Both the position numbers and the translations under genes were made by a program. A stretch of 64,000 nt of DNA. Origin: Bacillus methanolicus (GTDB taxonomy: Bacteria; Bacillota; Bacilli; Bacillales; Cytobacillaceae). The notes beneath the pieces were generated by a model. The model was not told the origin of the DNA. It saw only the letters and a list, made by a program, of their open reading frames with translations, and did no database searches. Shown here piece after piece: positions 36,047 through 45,350 of the stretch (within the stretch, counting starts at the first letter, position 1; each line of letters starts with the position of its first letter). Where the stretch lies: contig NZ_VTQX01000013.1 in NCBI RefSeq assembly GCF_008764295.1, positions 39,151 to 103,150 of the forward strand, given 5' to 3'.

Positions 36047-37210
36047 ATGCAAAATTTCACATATTGGAACCCAACAAAGCTTATATTTGGTCAAGGTCAA
36101 CTTGTACAGTTGAAAGAGGAAGTTCCAAAATACGGTAGAAAAGTGTTGCTTGTTTATGGAGGTGGCAGCATTAAAAAAAGCGGACTTTACACACAAGTTA
36201 TCAACTTACTTCAAGAGATTAAAGCAGATATTTTTGAGCTTTCTGGAGTTGAACCGAATCCGCGCATCTCTACAGTTAGAAAAGGGGTGGATGTTTGTAA
36301 ATCAGAAGGAATTGACTTTATTTTAGCTGTTGGTGGAGGAAGTGTAATTGATTGTACGAAGGCGATAGCTGCTGGTGCGAAATACAATGGTGATCCGTGG
36401 GAGCTGGTGACGAAGAAGGCTGTTGCTCATGAAGCTCTACCATTTGGAACAGTTTTAACACTTGCAGCAACTGGTTCAGAAATGAATTCAGGTTCTGTGA
36501 TTACAAATTGGGAGACGAAGGAGAAATATGGCTGGGGTAGCGCAGTTACTTTTCCGGTATTTTCAATTTTAGATCCGGTTCATACGTATACCGTTCCAAA
36601 GGAGCAAACGATATATGGAATCGTTGACATGATGTCTCATGTATTTGAACATTATTTCCATCTACAAGAAAACACGTTATTGCAGGATAGAATGTGCGAA
36701 TCTTTATTGATTACTGTAATGGAGACGGCTCCACAGCTTTTAGCTGATCTTGAAAATTATGATTTGCGCGCAACGATTTTATATAATGGAACAATGGCCT
36801 TGAATGGCATGCTGTCAATGGGCTATCAAGGAGATTGGGCAACGCATAATATTGAGCATGCAGTTTCAGCTGTTTATGATATTCCTCATGGGGGAGGACT
36901 TGCGATCCTTTTCCCAAATTGGATGAAGCATAATTTAAAGGTAAAGCCAGAACGCTTTAAGCAGCTTGCTGTTCGCGTATTCGGAGTAGATCCAGAAGGG
37001 AAGAGTGCTGAAGAAGCTGGTCTAGAAGGTATTGAGAAGCTGCGTCAGTTCTGGAATAGCATTGGGGCTCCTTCTCGATTAGCTGATTATGATATTGATG
37101 ACAGCAAACTAGAATTAATGGCGGACAAGGCGATGATCAATGGTGAATTTGGTCGCTTTAAGAAGCTCAATCGCGATGATGTTTTAGCCATTTACCGCGC
37201 TTCATTATAA
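36047..37210 (+). CDS. yugJ: Iron-containing NAD(P)H-dependent alcohol (butanol) dehydrogenase
   Basis: A protein (~387 residues) of the Fe-ADH family (BDH-like, YugJ/YugK). It starts [34 protein letters not shown] binds the cofactor. The metal ligands lie in [11 protein letters not shown] and [16 protein letters not shown] 36047 follows AAAGGAG by eight bases; a long upstream extension of the frame lacks a site. The enzyme interconverts aldehydes and alcohols in the cytosol. Its position before pgi matches the yug region of B. subtilis. Confidence 0.9.
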   Translation: MQNFTYWNPTKLIFGQGQLVQLKEEVPKYGRKVLLVYGGGSIKKSGLYTQVINLLQEIKADIFELSGVEPNPRISTVRKGVDVCKSEGIDFILAVGGGSVIDCTKAIAAGAKYNGDPWELVTKKAVAHEALPFGTVLTLAATGSEMNSGSVITNWETKEKYGWGSAVTFPVFSILDPVHTYTVPKEQTIYGIVDMMSHVFEHYFHLQENTLLQDRMCESLLITVMETAPQLLADLENYDLRATILYNGTMALNGMLSMGYQGDWATHNIEHAVSAVYDIPHGGGLAILFPNWMKHNLKVKPERFKQLAVRVFGVDPEGKSAEEAGLEGIEKLRQFWNSIGAPSRLADYDIDDSKLELMADKAMINGEFGRFKKLNRDDVLAIYRASL

Positions 37211-37279
37211 AAGCTTTCTATATAATAAGGAAGAAAAGTGAAAAAAATGCTCAAAATGAAGTGTTTTTCTCACCATTTC

Positions 37280-37308
37280 TTGATAACGGCGCGCGCTTTC
37301 GTTAAAGT
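37280..37308 (+). promoter_or_regulatory. Possible sigma-A promoter of pgi
   Basis: TTGATA (37280-37285), a 17-base spacer and TAAAGT (37303-37308), about 32 bases before the pgi ATG. The -10 is imperfect. Confidence 0.4.
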
Positions 37309-37340
37309 ATATATGAATATGTATAAGATGGAGGACAACT

Positions 37341-38687
37341 ATGGCACAAGTTCGTTTTGATTATTCCAAGGCATTAAGTTTTTTTGGAGAACATGAAATT
37401 ACATACTTAAGAGATCTAGTAAAGGTGGCTCACCATTCTTTGCATGAAAAAACAGGAGCAGGTCATGATTTCTTAGGTTGGATTGATCTTCCTGTTGATT
37501 ATGATAAGGAAGAATTTGCCCGCATTAAAAAATCTGCTGCTAAAATTAAGGCAGATTCAGATGTTTTACTTGTTATTGGGATTGGAGGTTCTTATTTAGG
37601 GGCAAGAGCGGCAATCGATATGCTCAAGCACAGTTTTTATAATGTCCTTGAAAAAGAAAAGCGTCAAACACCGCAAATTATTTTTGTCGGCAATAACATC
37701 AGCTCTACTTATATGAGAGATGTTATGGATTTATTAGATGGAAAAGATTTTTCGATAAATGTCATTTCAAAATCTGGAACAACGACAGAGCCTGCGATTG
37801 CATTTCGTATTTTCCGTAAATTGCTTGAAGAAAAATATGGAATTGATGAAGCAAGAAAACGTATTTATGCAACAACTGATAAAGCGCGTGGAGCCTTAAA
37901 GACTCTCGCAACGGAAGAAGGCTATGAATCCTTTGTTATTCCAGATGATGTGGGGGGACGCTATTCAGTTCTAACTGCGGTCGGCTTACTTCCAATTGCA
38001 GTAAGTGGAGCCGATATTGATGCAATGATGAAAGGTGCTGCAGATGCACGTGAAGAATATAGTTCATCTGAGCTTGAAAGCAATCAAGCGTATCAATATG
38101 CGGCAGTGCGTAATCTCCTTTATAACAAAGGAAAAACGATTGAGATGCTGATCAATTATGAGCCTTCACTACAATATTTTTCAGAATGGTGGAAGCAATT
38201 GTTCGGAGAGAGCGAAGGGAAAGATCAAAAAGGTATTTTCCCATCCTCTGCTAATTTCTCAACAGATTTACATTCACTAGGCCAATACGTTCAAGAAGGT
38301 CGACGTGATCTGTTTGAAACGATTATCAAAGTTGAAGAGCCTCGTCATGAGCTTACGATTGAGGAAGCGGAAAGCGATTTAGATGGACTCAACTATCTTG
38401 CCGGAAAAACAGTTGATTTTGTAAATAATAAAGCATTCGAAGGTACATTGCTTGCCCATACTGACGGTGGCGTACCAAATTTAACGGTAACGATTCCAAA
38501 GCTTGACGAGTATACATTCGGATACCTAGCTTACTTTTTTGAGAAAGCATGTGCCATGAGCGGCTATTTATTAGGGGTGAACCCTTTTGATCAACCTGGT
38601 GTTGAGGCCTATAAAGTAAATATGTTTGCTCTATTAGGTAAACCTGGCTTCGAAGAAAAGAAAGCAGAGCTTGAAAAAAGATTATAG
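37341..38687 (+). CDS. pgi: Glucose-6-phosphate isomerase
   Basis: A 448-residue phosphoglucose isomerase interconverting glucose-6-P and fructose-6-[33 protein letters not shown] (phosphate binding), [14 protein letters not shown] and a C-terminal [14 protein letters not shown] with the catalytic Lys are present. GGAGG precedes the ATG. It links central metabolism to the sugar-nucleotide enzymes of the EPS island. It is followed directly by a terminator that overlaps the yugN leader. Confidence 0.97.
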   Translation: MAQVRFDYSKALSFFGEHEITYLRDLVKVAHHSLHEKTGAGHDFLGWIDLPVDYDKEEFARIKKSAAKIKADSDVLLVIGIGGSYLGARAAIDMLKHSFYNVLEKEKRQTPQIIFVGNNISSTYMRDVMDLLDGKDFSINVISKSGTTTEPAIAFRIFRKLLEEKYGIDEARKRIYATTDKARGALKTLATEEGYESFVIPDDVGGRYSVLTAVGLLPIAVSGADIDAMMKGAADAREEYSSSELESNQAYQYAAVRNLLYNKGKTIEMLINYEPSLQYFSEWWKQLFGESEGKDQKGIFPSSANFSTDLHSLGQYVQEGRRDLFETIIKVEEPRHELTIEEAESDLDGLNYLAGKTVDFVNNKAFEGTLLAHTDGGVPNLTVTIPKLDEYTFGYLAYFFEKACAMSGYLLGVNPFDQPGVEAYKVNMFALLGKPGFEEKKAELEKRL

Positions 38688-38720
38688 ATGATAAAAAGGA
38701 AAAAATTAACGATTTAAACG

Positions 38721-38768
38721 AAATCCCCTTGGAGAAACTAAGAAAAAGTTTCGAAGGGGGATTTTTTT
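38721..38768 (+). terminator. pgi terminator overlapping yugN ribosome binding site
   Basis: AAATCCCCTT (38721-38730) pairs with AAGGGGGATT (38754-38763), with an inner GAAAC/GTTTC stem and a T7 run (38762-38768). The right arm AAGGGGG is also the only Shine-Dalgarno-like sequence for yugN, whose ATG (38769) follows the T-run directly. In a read-through transcript the ribosome site would be sequestered. Confidence 0.75.
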
Positions 38769-39167
38769 ATGATCGAGATGCCTTCGAGTATAGAAGGAAA
38801 AGAATACGATCTAGACGATTTGGAACGGTTGCTTAAGCCAATCGGTTATTCGATAGGAGGGAACTGGGATTACGATCATGGCTTTTTTGATTATAAGATG
38901 GATGATAAGGAAGGCTATCAGTTTTTACGAGTACCGTTTCAAGTTATTGAAGGACAGTTAGATTCTTCCGTTTGTACAGTTAAATTAGGTAGGCCTTTTT
39001 TACTTTCTCATCAATATGAAGGCGGTATAGATGAAAAAGCTGAGGTCGGAAATATAACCGCCTCCATTAATCAGTTTCAATCTCCAGAAAATAAGGATGC
39101 TCCTTTTCCGAGACAGTTCGTTGAAACGGGTCAAATTCTCGTTTCTGAGCTCGAGAGCATTCTTTAA
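38769..39167 (+). CDS. yugN: YugN-like family protein
   Basis: A 132-residue soluble protein of the YugN-like family, of unknown function. It begins MIEMPSSIEGKEYDLDDLERLLKPIGYSIGGNWDYDHGFFDYK, typical of the family. No membrane segments or catalytic motif are evident. It lies between pgi and yugO as in B. subtilis. Its ribosome site lies within the pgi terminator stem. Its stop is only four bases from the stop of the convergent yugO. Confidence 0.88.
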   Translation: MIEMPSSIEGKEYDLDDLERLLKPIGYSIGGNWDYDHGFFDYKMDDKEGYQFLRVPFQVIEGQLDSSVCTVKLGRPFLLSHQYEGGIDEKAEVGNITASINQFQSPENKDAPFPRQFVETGQILVSELESIL

Positions 39168-39171
39168 CATG

Positions 39172-40176
39172 TCAAGTTGCTGAAATTACTAAGAGAATAT
39201 CACTTTCTTTAAGGATAAAAGGATGGGGAGGATTAATAAATGTGTCTCCTCCTCTTTTAATCCCGAACAACAGAGATCCATCCTTGAGCAGCTCTTCGCT
39301 TGTTTCAATGAAATTTTTTCCGATAAAAGCCGTTGGCGATTGAAAAACAAAACGACTGCCGTTGAATTGTTCAAGCAACATCATGAGCGCATCGACTTTC
39401 TCACTGGAATGAAGGCAGTTTGTCATGACAGTGCTCGTGATTAAATTGGTTTTGATCAATTCATCAGCCCCCGCACGAAGCGCGTTTGCTGCTTGTTCGG
39501 AGGTTAATATTTCAGCTACTGTGTAGACCGTTGGATTCAGACCTTTTATGGCTAATAAGGTTAAAATCGTATCCATGTCTGCTTGAAGTTCATCTTTATT
39601 TTGGTCTGCTGTAATGAGAACCTTTTTCGTATCGTATATATTTGCTTTTATGAGGATTTGATCACTAGTGGCCCTACCTTTAATAAAATGAACATGGTAA
39701 TCAGAAAATGGATTGGATTGAAGTGTTTGGTCGATTAAAACAATTAAACCGCTATTTCCGCTATGTAAAAGTTTTTCAATGATTACTCTTGAACGCTCAT
39801 TCCAACCGATAATAATTTTATGATCTTTTCCTTTAAACATTAATTTCCCCTCAATATAATCATTTTGTCGTTTAACAGTAGAAGATGCTAAAGAAACAAA
39901 GTAGGAAGAAACAAAGCCAACCCCCAATAATATTAGTAATATTCCGATCGTTTTTCCTAAAATTGTTTTCGGAACAAAATCTCCATAGCCTACTGTTGAG
40001 GCAGTAATGATTGCCCACCAAATACCATTAAATAGTGATGTAAACGTTTCTGGTTCGATTAAATAAGCGAGTAGACCGAATGTGAAAAGCATTACAACGG
40101 CAATGAAAAGCAGGCGCAAAAAAAATGGCATTCTAATAAATTGCGAAAAAAAATGATGCGGCATTAATTTCATCAC
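39172..40176 (-). CDS. yugO: Two-TM potassium channel with RCK (TrkA-N) domain
   Basis: A 334-residue MthK-like channel. Two membrane helices (~18-38, ~76-100) flank the pore loop with selectivity filter TVGYGD. A cytosolic RCK Rossmann domain starts near residue 118 (HKIIIGWNERSRVIIEKLL), and a short C-terminal TrkA-C-like piece ends it. YugO mediates K+ release and electrical signalling in B. subtilis biofilms, which fits the EPS locus in this genome. It is convergent with yugN. Confidence 0.93.
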   Translation of the reverse strand: MMKLMPHHFFSQFIRMPFFLRLLFIAVVMLFTFGLLAYLIEPETFTSLFNGIWWAIITASTVGYGDFVPKTILGKTIGILLILLGVGFVSSYFVSLASSTVKRQNDYIEGKLMFKGKDHKIIIGWNERSRVIIEKLLHSGNSGLIVLIDQTLQSNPFSDYHVHFIKGRATSDQILIKANIYDTKKVLITADQNKDELQADMDTILTLLAIKGLNPTVYTVAEILTSEQAANALRAGADELIKTNLITSTVMTNCLHSSEKVDALMMLLEQFNGSRFVFQSPTAFIGKNFIETSEELLKDGSLLFGIKRGGDTFINPPHPFILKESDILLVISAT

Positions 40177-40237
40177 CCCGAAGATTTTGTTATTCTTTTA
40201 TAGTCTGACCATTTCTTTTCAACGATAAACAAACAGA

Positions 40238-40274
40238 AAAAAACTGCAGAGCGCTGAAACGCTCTACAGTTTTG
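40238..40274 (-). terminator. Terminator of the YceI-family gene
   Basis: On the minus strand ACTGTAGAGCG pairs with CGCTCTGCAGT, followed by TTTTTTTC. It separates the YceI-family gene from yugO, both on the minus strand. Confidence 0.8.
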
Positions 40275-40281
40275 ATTGCTT

Positions 40282-40815
40282 TTATTCACCTTTTGCCGCT
40301 TGCAGGTCTAATGAAATTTTGATCTTATCTCCTACAAGAACACCGCCGGTTTCAAGTGCAGCGTTCCATGTAAGCCCAAATTCACTACGATTAATACTGC
40401 CTTCTACAGCAAAACCAACCTTTTCATTTCCCCATGGATCTTTACCAGTTCCTCCGTAAGTGACTGTAAATGTTTGTGGCTTTGTTGTTTCTTTAATCGT
40501 TAAGTCGCCAGTTACATCATATTCACCATCACCTGTCTTTGTAATCGATGTAGCCTTGAAAGCCATTTTTGGAAAGTTTTCTACGTCGAAGAAATCTGCT
40601 GAGCGAAGATGTGCATCACGATCATTATTGCGTGTATCAACACTCGCGGTATCGATTGTAAACTCGATAGAGGCAGTTGTTAAGTCAGTTGGATCAGCCT
40701 CGATTGAAGCATCGAATTCATTAAAAGAACCTTTTACGTTTGCAAACATCATATGTTTTACTGAAAAGTCTACACTGCTATGTGCTGTGTCTAATGCCCA
40801 TTTTGTTTTTGTCAT
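40282..40815 (-). CDS. YceI-family lipid-binding-fold protein
   Basis: A 177-residue protein of the YceI family, an extended lipocalin-like barrel that can bind isoprenoids. It begins WALDTAHSSVDFSVKHMMFANVKGSF, and DTRNNDRDAHLRSADFFDVENFP and GDLTIKETTKP are family blocks. No signal peptide is present, so it is probably cytosolic, as in many Firmicutes. GGGAGAGAT precedes the ATG. Physiological ligand unknown. Confidence 0.93.
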   Translation of the reverse strand: MTKTKWALDTAHSSVDFSVKHMMFANVKGSFNEFDASIEADPTDLTTASIEFTIDTASVDTRNNDRDAHLRSADFFDVENFPKMAFKATSITKTGDGEYDVTGDLTIKETTKPQTFTVTYGGTGKDPWGNEKVGFAVEGSINRSEFGLTWNAALETGGVLVGDKIKISLDLQAAKGE

Positions 40816-41003
40816 TGGTAAATCTCTCCCTTTTTGTATTATCTCAAATCAATTTATCTCAAATTCAAGATGTTTTAACTTAAGATAAATTATATAAGTG
40901 AACAACATGATTGTCAATAATAAGAAATAAAAAAACCGATGATTTCATCAGAGAAGGTGCATTCTAATTAGAGAAGACAGATTACGAAAGGAATGATGCG
41001 TGT

Positions 41004-41255
41004 ATGAACCAACCGCTTGGCTATTTAAAGGAAATCCTATCAAATTACACAGATCGCTCTGATCTTTGTAAAGAAATATACGTTCTAATAAGACAATATG
41101 ATTTTACATCGGAAGAATCCTTTGTGCGGGAACTTACAAGCGAGCAAATTGACTATTTAAATAAAATTTTGCCAGATGAAATAAATCACGCGAGAGAAGT
41201 AGACGATTCAGAAAGAGTTGAGCAATTAAATGAAATATTTGAACTGCTCTATTAA
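41004..41255 (+). CDS. csgA: CsgA-like sigma-G-dependent spore protein
   Basis: An 83-residue, acidic, alpha-helical small protein. LGYLKEILSNYTDRSDLCKEIY at the start and ARE-DDSERVEQLNEIFELLY at the end resemble the B. subtilis sporulation-specific acid-soluble protein CsgA in sequence and length. It is unrelated to the curli CsgA. AAAGGAATG lies upstream of the ATG. A CATTCTAA element at 40960-40967 might be a forespore -10 box, but I see no matching -35. A short hairpin follows. Confidence 0.7.
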   Translation: MNQPLGYLKEILSNYTDRSDLCKEIYVLIRQYDFTSEESFVRELTSEQIDYLNKILPDEINHAREVDDSERVEQLNEIFELLY

Positions 41256-41300
41256 TGGAGAGCTGGAGAATTGAGCGTAATAAAGAGTATTTATTAGGAT

Positions 41301-41320
41301 GCCCCCTTTAGGGGCGTTTG
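41301..41320 (+). terminator. Short GC hairpin after csgA
   Basis: GCCCC (41301-41305) pairs with GGGGC (41311-41315), followed by GTTTGGCATTTT. A small, probable terminator. Confidence 0.5.
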
Positions 41321-41794
41321 GCATTTTAGCAGATGGATCTATCTACCTTGACCACGAAAAAACTCCCTGAAGCTAAAACACCGACCGAATTGGTGTTGGT
41401 TGATTCGCTCAATATTGTATGGTTTATGAAAATGGTGAGTTGTGTAGATTTTTATTTGGTCTTTTTGCCAGTTATATTTTGCTTAATCTGTGCAAATAGG
41501 TGCTAGATTTGGCCACTCAACAAGAGTATCATGGTTTAATGTCCGAATAGAGGAAACATACGGACATCTAAAGGAGCAGCATCGGCTTATTGTCCGAATA
41601 CAGCTTCTATTCGAATACACTAACAATGTACGGTCCGAATAGTCATAGCTATAGGCATTTTCCGCTGAACTTCCCCTGTAGATTTACCTATTTTTTAAAC
41701 AGAAATAAATGATAAAATGCAAGTAAAGTTGTCTATGCTTCTTGCTTTTTTTGAAATTTTTCATGTGGCTCCAAAGGAAAGATTTAAGCTTAAA
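41321..41794 (+). other. Intergenic stretch with palindromes
   Basis: No gene is seen between csgA and yteA. The stretch contains a small inverted repeat (AACACC/GGTGTT near 41376-41398) and the TCCGAATA-type repeats at 41539-41642. Confidence 0.5.
41539..41642. repeat. TGTCCGAATA-type palindromic repeats
   Basis: A hairpin ATGTCCG / CGGACAT spans 41539-41567. TGTCCGAATA recurs at 41591-41600, followed by TTCGAATA at 41610-41617 and GGTCCGAATA at 41632-41641. These look like another dispersed intergenic palindrome, here as at least two adjacent, partly eroded copies. Confidence 0.55.
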
Positions 41795-41820
41795 AACGGG
41801 ACAATGTTATTTGTCCCGTT
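41795..41820 (-). terminator. yteA terminator, overlapping its 3' end
   Basis: On the minus strand AACGGGACAA pairs with TTGTCCCGTT around a six-base loop, followed by TTTTAAG. The upstream arm lies in the last codons of yteA. Confidence 0.85.
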
Positions 41821-42574
41821 CTTCTCTATCCTCAACATAGGGTTCATGTTCATATGCGGGCAAATCTCCGAATGTTGTCATGATTCCTTCTTCGTCGAGT
41901 ACTTCTTCGTAACGCTCATGTTGTGAGTTTGGATAAACAGTGATATTTTTACCTTCTATATCATTGCCAACAAAGTTTTCATAGTCCTCAACATAGCCGA
42001 TGTTTTCTTCAGATTCAACATAAACATCATTATAATGATCTTCCACTTTGACAAAATCGGATGGTGTTTCGGAAGTTCCCCAGCTTTGCACCTCTTGCCA
42101 CGCATCTTCAGCATCAAAAGCGACGGTTTCATCTTGTTCATCCATGTCAAACTTTCCAAATGGCGGCATTAAAACACCTTCTTCAATGGGGCGCTCATGG
42201 GAAGTAATTTGGTCGGGTGTATGCTCGATGCAATAGGTGGTGGTTGGTAATGCTTCTAAGCGCTGGAGGGCAATTTCCTTTCCGCAAATTTCACACTTGC
42301 CATATGTACCATGTTCGATCGCTTCAAGTGCCTTCGAAATGTTGCTTAATTCATTTCGGTAATGCTCACTAAGGGCGATATCTTTTTCTCGTTCGTATAG
42401 TTCAGTGCCTTCATCGGCAGGATGATTATCGTAACTAGAAAGTTCACCAACCGATTCATGATAATGTCCATCGCGTAAATTAAGATGATCGTTTGTTTCG
42501 TATCTATCCTCGAGATCCTTCTTTTGCCTTTCCAACTGTGATTTAAATGTTAAAAGCTGTTCGTTTGATAGCAT
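41807..42574 (-). CDS. yteA: DksA/TraR-type zinc-finger regulator YteA
   Basis: A 255-residue protein of the YteA branch of TraR/DksA proteins. The N-terminal coiled coil contains the conserved block SSYDNHPADEGTELYEREKDIAL (~45-67). The zinc finger is CEICGKEIALQRLEALPTTTYCIEH near residues 95-120. A long acidic tail follows. Family members may bind the RNA polymerase secondary channel, and in Bacillus YteA-like proteins are linked to sporulation or stress. AAAGGATTG lies just upstream of the ATG. It is a single gene with its own terminator. Confidence 0.88.
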   Translation of the reverse strand: MLSNEQLLTFKSQLERQKKDLEDRYETNDHLNLRDGHYHESVGELSSYDNHPADEGTELYEREKDIALSEHYRNELSNISKALEAIEHGTYGKCEICGKEIALQRLEALPTTTYCIEHTPDQITSHERPIEEGVLMPPFGKFDMDEQDETVAFDAEDAWQEVQSWGTSETPSDFVKVEDHYNDVYVESEENIGYVEDYENFVGNDIEGKNITVYPNSQHERYEEVLDEEGIMTTFGDLPAYEHEPYVEDREERDK

Positions 42575-43033
42575 TTATTAGCAATCCTTTCAATAGCAGA
42601 TCTATTTTCATCTTAGTATGATTCAATTCCTTCATGTTCATGCAAAAGATAAAGCAAGCGAATAAAAATACAATAATAATGATAGCAGTGTCCATCTTAT
42701 AAAAAAGGGAATTTGTAAGATCATCTGACAAGGAAAAACAGTGGTTCGAAAAAAAGTTTACAGAAAAAAGAAATGAATTTTTATAAAAAATGTTGAATAA
42801 TTAATTATTGTGCAATCTGTAATGAGGAATAAAGGTAAAAGCAAAAGTTATTAGAAATCAAGCAAATAAAATGGAGATTATATGTAAATTAACCATTTTT
42901 CGTATTTTTTGTTATTGTAAAAAAACATTTAAAATGTTGTGAAGATTAATTATTCCGAAAAGTGAAATAATAAAAATTCCTTCGTTGTCCGAAATTTAAT
43001 CGAAAATTACAATTACTTTCATTTTTCCCTATA
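42575..43033 (+). other. AT-rich intergenic stretch upstream of the transporter operon
   Basis: No reliable gene is present. A 62-codon minus-strand frame (42543-42731) encodes one hydrophobic helix (DTAIIIIVFLFACFIFC) but overlaps yteA and lacks a ribosome site. The rest is AT-rich sequence, possibly UP-element-like, before the promoter at 43034. Confidence 0.5.
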
Positions 43034-43062
43034 TTGCAAAAATTTAAACGTGATAGTATACT
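43034..43062 (+). promoter_or_regulatory. Sigma-A promoter of the peptide transporter operon
   Basis: TTGCAA (43034-43039), a 17-base spacer and TATACT (43057-43062). It would give a leader of about 200 nt before the first ATPase gene. Confidence 0.7.
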
Positions 43063-43268
43063 TTTGCTAATCATTGCTATTTAGTTATTCTTTTTCCCTC
43101 TTTTTGAGGTGAAATTAGTGCAAAAGTCTTGTAGTTAGAGAGAGGAATCTAAAGATAAAGAATGATTGTACTTGCTTTTGTTCTCTCTGAATGACATAGG
43201 GAAGGTTTAATCGATACAAAAAATCCAAAGCTAAATAACCGAGAAGATATTAAGTTGAGGTGCAGTTG

Positions 43269-44240
43269 ATGACAGAAAAAACGTTATTGGATGTTAAAGG
43301 GCTAAAGACTTATTTTTATTTAGAAGGAAAAAAAGTTGCAAAAGCAGTAGATGGAGTTCATTTTTCTGTAAAACCAGGTGAGACTGTTGCCCTTGTTGGT
43401 GAATCGGGGAGTGGTAAGAGTATAACTTCTCTCTCCATTATGAAATTAATTGGAAAGCCAGGGAAAATAGAAGAGGGACAAATTTTATTTAATGGTAAAG
43501 ATTTAGTGAAGTTTTCGGATAAACAAATGACGCAGGTTCGTGGTAGGGAGATTGGGATGATCTTTCAAGAGCCAATGACTGCGTTAAACCCCGTCTTTAC
43601 AATTGGCAATCAAATAACGGAAACGCTTATAAGACATAAGAAGGTGTCAAAAGCAGAGGCAGAAAAAAAGGCGATTGACTTGTTGAAGCTTGTCGGATTT
43701 CCTCGAGCGGAAGAAACAATGAAGGAATATCCACATCAGCTTTCTGGAGGAATGAGGCAACGGGCGATGATCGCAATTGCGATCTCATGTGATCCTAAAC
43801 TTTTGATTGCTGACGAGCCAACAACTGCTCTTGATGTAACGATACAAGCGCAAATTCTCGACATTATGGATGAGATGAAGAAGAAATTTAATATGGCCGT
43901 ATTGCTTATTACTCATGATCTAGGGGTTGTTGCTGAGTATGCGGAAAGGGTCATGGTCATGTACGGAGGTCAAATCGTTGAGCAAACTACGGTGGAAAAT
44001 CTTTTCTTAAACCCAAAGCATCCATATACAAATGGCTTGCTTGAAAGTTTGCCAAGCCTAGAAAAAGAGGTTGATAGATTAGGTGCGATTAAAGGAATGG
44101 TACCTGCTGCACATGAGTTTCCGGCTGGCTGCAGATTTTCTGATCGTTGCCCACATGTGATGGATAAGTGTAAAGCGGCAAATCCTGAACTAGTAACTGT
44201 TGAGCCGGGTCATAATGTCCGATGCTATCTGTATGAATAA
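43269..44240 (+). CDS. oppD: Oligopeptide/dipeptide ABC transporter ATPase (OppD/DppD)
   Basis: A 323-residue ABC ATPase. Walker A GESGSGKS, signature LSGGMRQRAMIAIA, Walker B LLIADEPTTALD and an H-loop (LLITHDLGVVAEYA) are present. The C-terminal oligopeptide_HPY extension has CRFSDRCPHVMDKC and ends HNVRCYLY, suggesting the Fe-S-like Cys cluster of DppD proteins. ATG 43269 follows GAGGTG by seven bases. It is the first gene of a five-gene import operon and pairs with the next ATPase at the inner membrane face. Confidence 0.94.
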   Translation: MTEKTLLDVKGLKTYFYLEGKKVAKAVDGVHFSVKPGETVALVGESGSGKSITSLSIMKLIGKPGKIEEGQILFNGKDLVKFSDKQMTQVRGREIGMIFQEPMTALNPVFTIGNQITETLIRHKKVSKAEAEKKAIDLLKLVGFPRAEETMKEYPHQLSGGMRQRAMIAIAISCDPKLLIADEPTTALDVTIQAQILDIMDEMKKKFNMAVLLITHDLGVVAEYAERVMVMYGGQIVEQTTVENLFLNPKHPYTNGLLESLPSLEKEVDRLGAIKGMVPAAHEFPAGCRFSDRCPHVMDKCKAANPELVTVEPGHNVRCYLYE

Positions 44241-44252
44241 GGGGGCTAACTA

Positions 44253-45260
44253 GTGTCAGTAATAGAAAAGGAACTAAAGATAGAGACGGAAAATGATTTT
44301 ATAGTAGAAGCAAAAAATTTAAAAAAGTACTTTCCGATTAAGGGTGGGGTTCTAAAAAGGACAGTTGGACATGTCAAAGCAGTCGATGATATTTCTTTAA
44401 GTATTATACGAGGCGAAACCTTAGGGGTTGTCGGAGAATCGGGATCAGGAAAATCGACACTAGGTCGTGTTATTCTTCGTTTGATGGAACCAACCGAAGG
44501 TCAAATTTTGTTTGAAAATGAAGACATTTCTCGATTGTCGAACCGGCAGTTACGTCCGTTTAGAAAGGATATGCAAATTGTATTTCAGGATCCGTTTGCG
44601 TCTCTTAATCCAAAGATGAATGTTCAAGAACTAATTGAGGAACCGCTTTTAGTGCAAACATCTTTAGATAAGCACGAGAGAAGAGAAAAGGCGATTAGTC
44701 TTTTAGAGAAAGTAGGATTGAGACCTGACTCTCGTTTAAAGTATCCCCATGAGTTTTCCGGAGGTCAAAGGCAAAGAATTAGTATTGCTAGAGCGCTGGC
44801 ATTAAATCCAAAGTTTATTATATGTGATGAACCAGTTTCAGCTTTAGACGTGTCGATTCAAGCTCAAGTATTAAACTTAATGGCTGATCTACAAGATGAG
44901 TTTAATTTAACTTATTTATTTATTGCCCATGATTTAAGTGTAGTTAAACATATTAGTGATCGGGTAGCGGTTATGTATCTTGGGAGAATAGCAGAAATAG
45001 CACCGAAGAAAAATCTCTATGATACTCCCTTACATCCATATACAGAGGCTTTATTATCAGCGGTTCCTTCGACGGACGTGCTCAATAAGCGTGAAAAAAT
45101 TATTTTGAAAGGTGATCTTCCAAGTCCTTCTAATCCTCCATCTGGTTGCGCATTTAGAACGCGATGTCCTAAGGCACATGAAAGATGTGCTCTTGAGCGG
45201 CCAGAGCTAATTAATGTAAGCGAAGGACACTATGTTGCTTGTCACTTGTATGAGCAGTAG
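44253..45260 (+). CDS. oppF: Oligopeptide/dipeptide ABC transporter ATPase (OppF/DppF)
   Basis: A 335-residue second ATPase with Walker [10 protein letters not shown], signature [15 protein letters not shown], Walker [13 protein letters not shown] and [13 protein letters not shown]. The C-terminal extension has [14 protein letters not shown]. It begins with the DppF/OppF-typical [26 protein letters not shown]. The GTG start follows AAGGGGG. It lies 12 bases after oppD. Confidence 0.94.
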   Translation: MSVIEKELKIETENDFIVEAKNLKKYFPIKGGVLKRTVGHVKAVDDISLSIIRGETLGVVGESGSGKSTLGRVILRLMEPTEGQILFENEDISRLSNRQLRPFRKDMQIVFQDPFASLNPKMNVQELIEEPLLVQTSLDKHERREKAISLLEKVGLRPDSRLKYPHEFSGGQRQRISIARALALNPKFIICDEPVSALDVSIQAQVLNLMADLQDEFNLTYLFIAHDLSVVKHISDRVAVMYLGRIAEIAPKKNLYDTPLHPYTEALLSAVPSTDVLNKREKIILKGDLPSPSNPPSGCAFRTRCPKAHERCALERPELINVSEGHYVACHLYEQ

Positions 45261-45350
45261 TTTTAACAGCTTTTTCCATATAAGGAGGTGGTGTGCCCTA
45301 GGATTAAGCAAGTCTGTTGATTTTCCAAAATTTAAAAGGGGTGAATGAAT

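Noticed and set aside
42543..42731. 62-codon minus-strand frame with one hydrophobic helix upstream of yteA
   Set aside because: It overlaps the yteA start by about 30 bases and lacks a Shine-Dalgarno sequence before either Met; not enough to call a gene.
43180..43186. GTTCTCT SinR half-site in the transporter leader
   Set aside because: A single degenerate 7-mer is expected about 15 times by chance in this window on both strands; only the perfect double site at 22697 is informative.
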